This document shows, in pieces, positions 63,300-64,000 of a stretch of 64,000 bases of DNA. Both the position numbers and the translations under genes were made by a program. The stretch covers positions 4,464,001-4,528,000 of the forward strand of contig NZ_CP151726.1 in the NCBI RefSeq assembly GCF_038443385.1, given 5' to 3'. The number at the start of each line of letters is the position of its first letter. Position 1 is the stretch's first letter. Below the pieces are notes generated by a model. The model had not been told where the DNA came from. It made no database searches and saw only the letters and a list, made by a program, of their open reading frames with translations. Origin of the DNA: Stieleria varia. GTDB taxonomy: Bacteria; Planctomycetota; Planctomycetia; Pirellulales; Pirellulaceae.

Positions 63300-64000
63300 T
63301 CACGCGAGCAATGGCTTGACCACGTGACCGTGGACATCCGTCAGTCGAAAGTCTCGGCCTTGGAATCGATACGTCAGACGCTCGTGATCGAATCCCAATT
63401 GATGCAAGATGGTGGCTTGCAAGTCATGCACGTGGACCGGGTTCTCGGCGACGCCGAAGCCCAGTTCATCGGTCACTCCGTACTCGAATCCACCTTTCAT
63501 TCCGCCGCCCGCCATCCACATGGTGAAAGCGTCTGGGAAGTGGTCGCGGCCCAAGATCTTGCTCTTCGCTGTTCGGCCTTCGCGAAACGGCGTGCGTCCA
63601 AACTCGCCGCCCCAAATCACCAGCGTCTCGTCGAGCATGCCGCGTTGTTTCAAATCACGAATCAGCGCTGCAACGGGTTTGTCCATCGACGCGCACTTAT
63701 TGGTTAGTCCGTCGGTCAAACCCGTGTCGGCGCCCGTACCATGGAAATCCCATCCCCAATCGAACAGTTGGACGAAGCGAACGCCGGACTCGACCAACCG
63801 GCGAGCGAGCAAGCAGTTGTTGGCCAGCGAGGACTCGCCCGGTTGCGCGCCGTAGTCGGCTAAGGTCTCGGCTGATTCACGAGTGATGTCCATCACTTCG
63901 GGTACCGACATCTGCATGCGAAAGGCCAGCTCGTACTGCGCGATCCGCGTCATCGTTTCGGGGTGTCCCATCTCACCGGCTTGGATACGATTGAGGTCAC
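63300..64000 (-). CDS. DUF1501 family protein, N-terminal part beyond the window
   Basis: The frame is open to base 64000 and reads [19 protein letters not shown] where it enters, so the Met at 63971 is internal and the gene starts outside. About 233 residues of the C-terminal half are visible: [52 protein letters not shown], the metal-site region of the alkaline-phosphatase superfamily. It is of the longer planctomycete DUF1501 subgroup usually paired with a DUF1549/DUF1553 gene, which would lie beyond the edge. Confidence 0.9.
   Translation of the reverse strand, partial: DLNRIQAGEMGHPETMTRIAQYELAFRMQMSVPEVMDITRESAETLADYGAQPGESSLANNCLLARRLVESGVRFVQLFDWGWDFHGTGADTGLTDGLTNKCASMDKPVAALIRDLKQRGMLDETLVIWGGEFGRTPFREGRTAKSKILGRDHFPDAFTMWMAGGGMKGGFEYGVTDELGFGVAENPVHVHDLQATILHQLGFDHERLTYRFQGRDFRLTDVHGHVVKPLLA

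Noticed and set aside
1-64000. tRNA, rRNA, prophage or transposase genes
   Set aside because: None was recognised by eye on either strand; a tRNAscan or HMM search could still find a small one.

Overview
The window looks like chromosomal DNA of a planctomycete of the Pirellulaceae type (Rhodopirellula and relatives). This is inferred from several signs seen together. Three secreted or Tat-exported Gfo/Idh/MocA oxidoreductases are present. Two DUF1501 genes occur, one paired with DUF1800. Very large extracellular proteins carry an N-terminal LEPR/LEARxLL-type sorting motif and a dockerin-like tail. One membrane protein starts with the planctomycete NPYAAP motif. The futalosine menaquinone pathway, a eukaryote-like Ser/Thr kinase and an inositol oxygenase are also encoded. 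No rRNA, tRNA, phage, plasmid or transposase gene was recognised.

Layout. 1-9.1 kb: a truncated esterase, an RND efflux operon (outer-membrane lipoprotein, adaptor, pump) and an orphan iron-sulfur protein resembling sulfhydrogenase beta subunits. 9.1-14 kb: a palindromic repeat array and the two-gene TIGR03546/TIGR03545 pair. 14-21.6 kb: a giant ELWxxDGT-repeat protein, a small GNAT-like protein, mqnB-mqnD and an inositol monophosphatase-family gene. 21.9-29.7 kb: a DoxX-family membrane protein with a Tat-exported oxidoreductase, then a three-gene unit (secreted protein, DUF1800, DUF1501). 30-33.4 kb: an unknown tail-anchored protein, manA, and tatC with an enlarged first periplasmic loop. 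34.8-39 kb: a modular DUF4347/CBM/LamG/sugar-dehydrogenase protein. 39.6-50.2 kb: a disordered acidic and Arg-rich protein, wecB, a carboxypeptidase-regulatory-repeat protein, two hypotheticals and inositol oxygenase. 51-59 kb: bcp, zwf with a methyltransferase, hemC, and a Ser/Thr kinase fused to an Hsp70-like domain. 60-64 kb: a small lipoprotein, two Gfo/Idh/MocA proteins and a truncated DUF1501 gene.

The most unusual property is the intergenic DNA. Nearly every long gap is filled with short palindromic families, tandem arrays (periods 188, about 323, 126 and 158 bp) and MITE-like elements. One 129-bp element has perfect 17-bp terminal inverted repeats and a 5-bp target duplication inside another repeat. 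Another 206-bp element has perfect 22-bp ends. A 252-bp element is a nested multi-hairpin with a perfect 28-bp central stem. No transposase is in the window, so any mobility would have to be supplied from elsewhere.

Functional links: TatC could export the RR-signal proteins encoded here. mqnB/mqnD, hemC and the iron-sulfur protein fit respiratory metabolism. The inositol oxygenase, IMPase-family and Gfo/Idh/MocA genes suggest sugar or polyol catabolism, but they are not in one operon. All functions are assigned by reading motifs; no database search was run.
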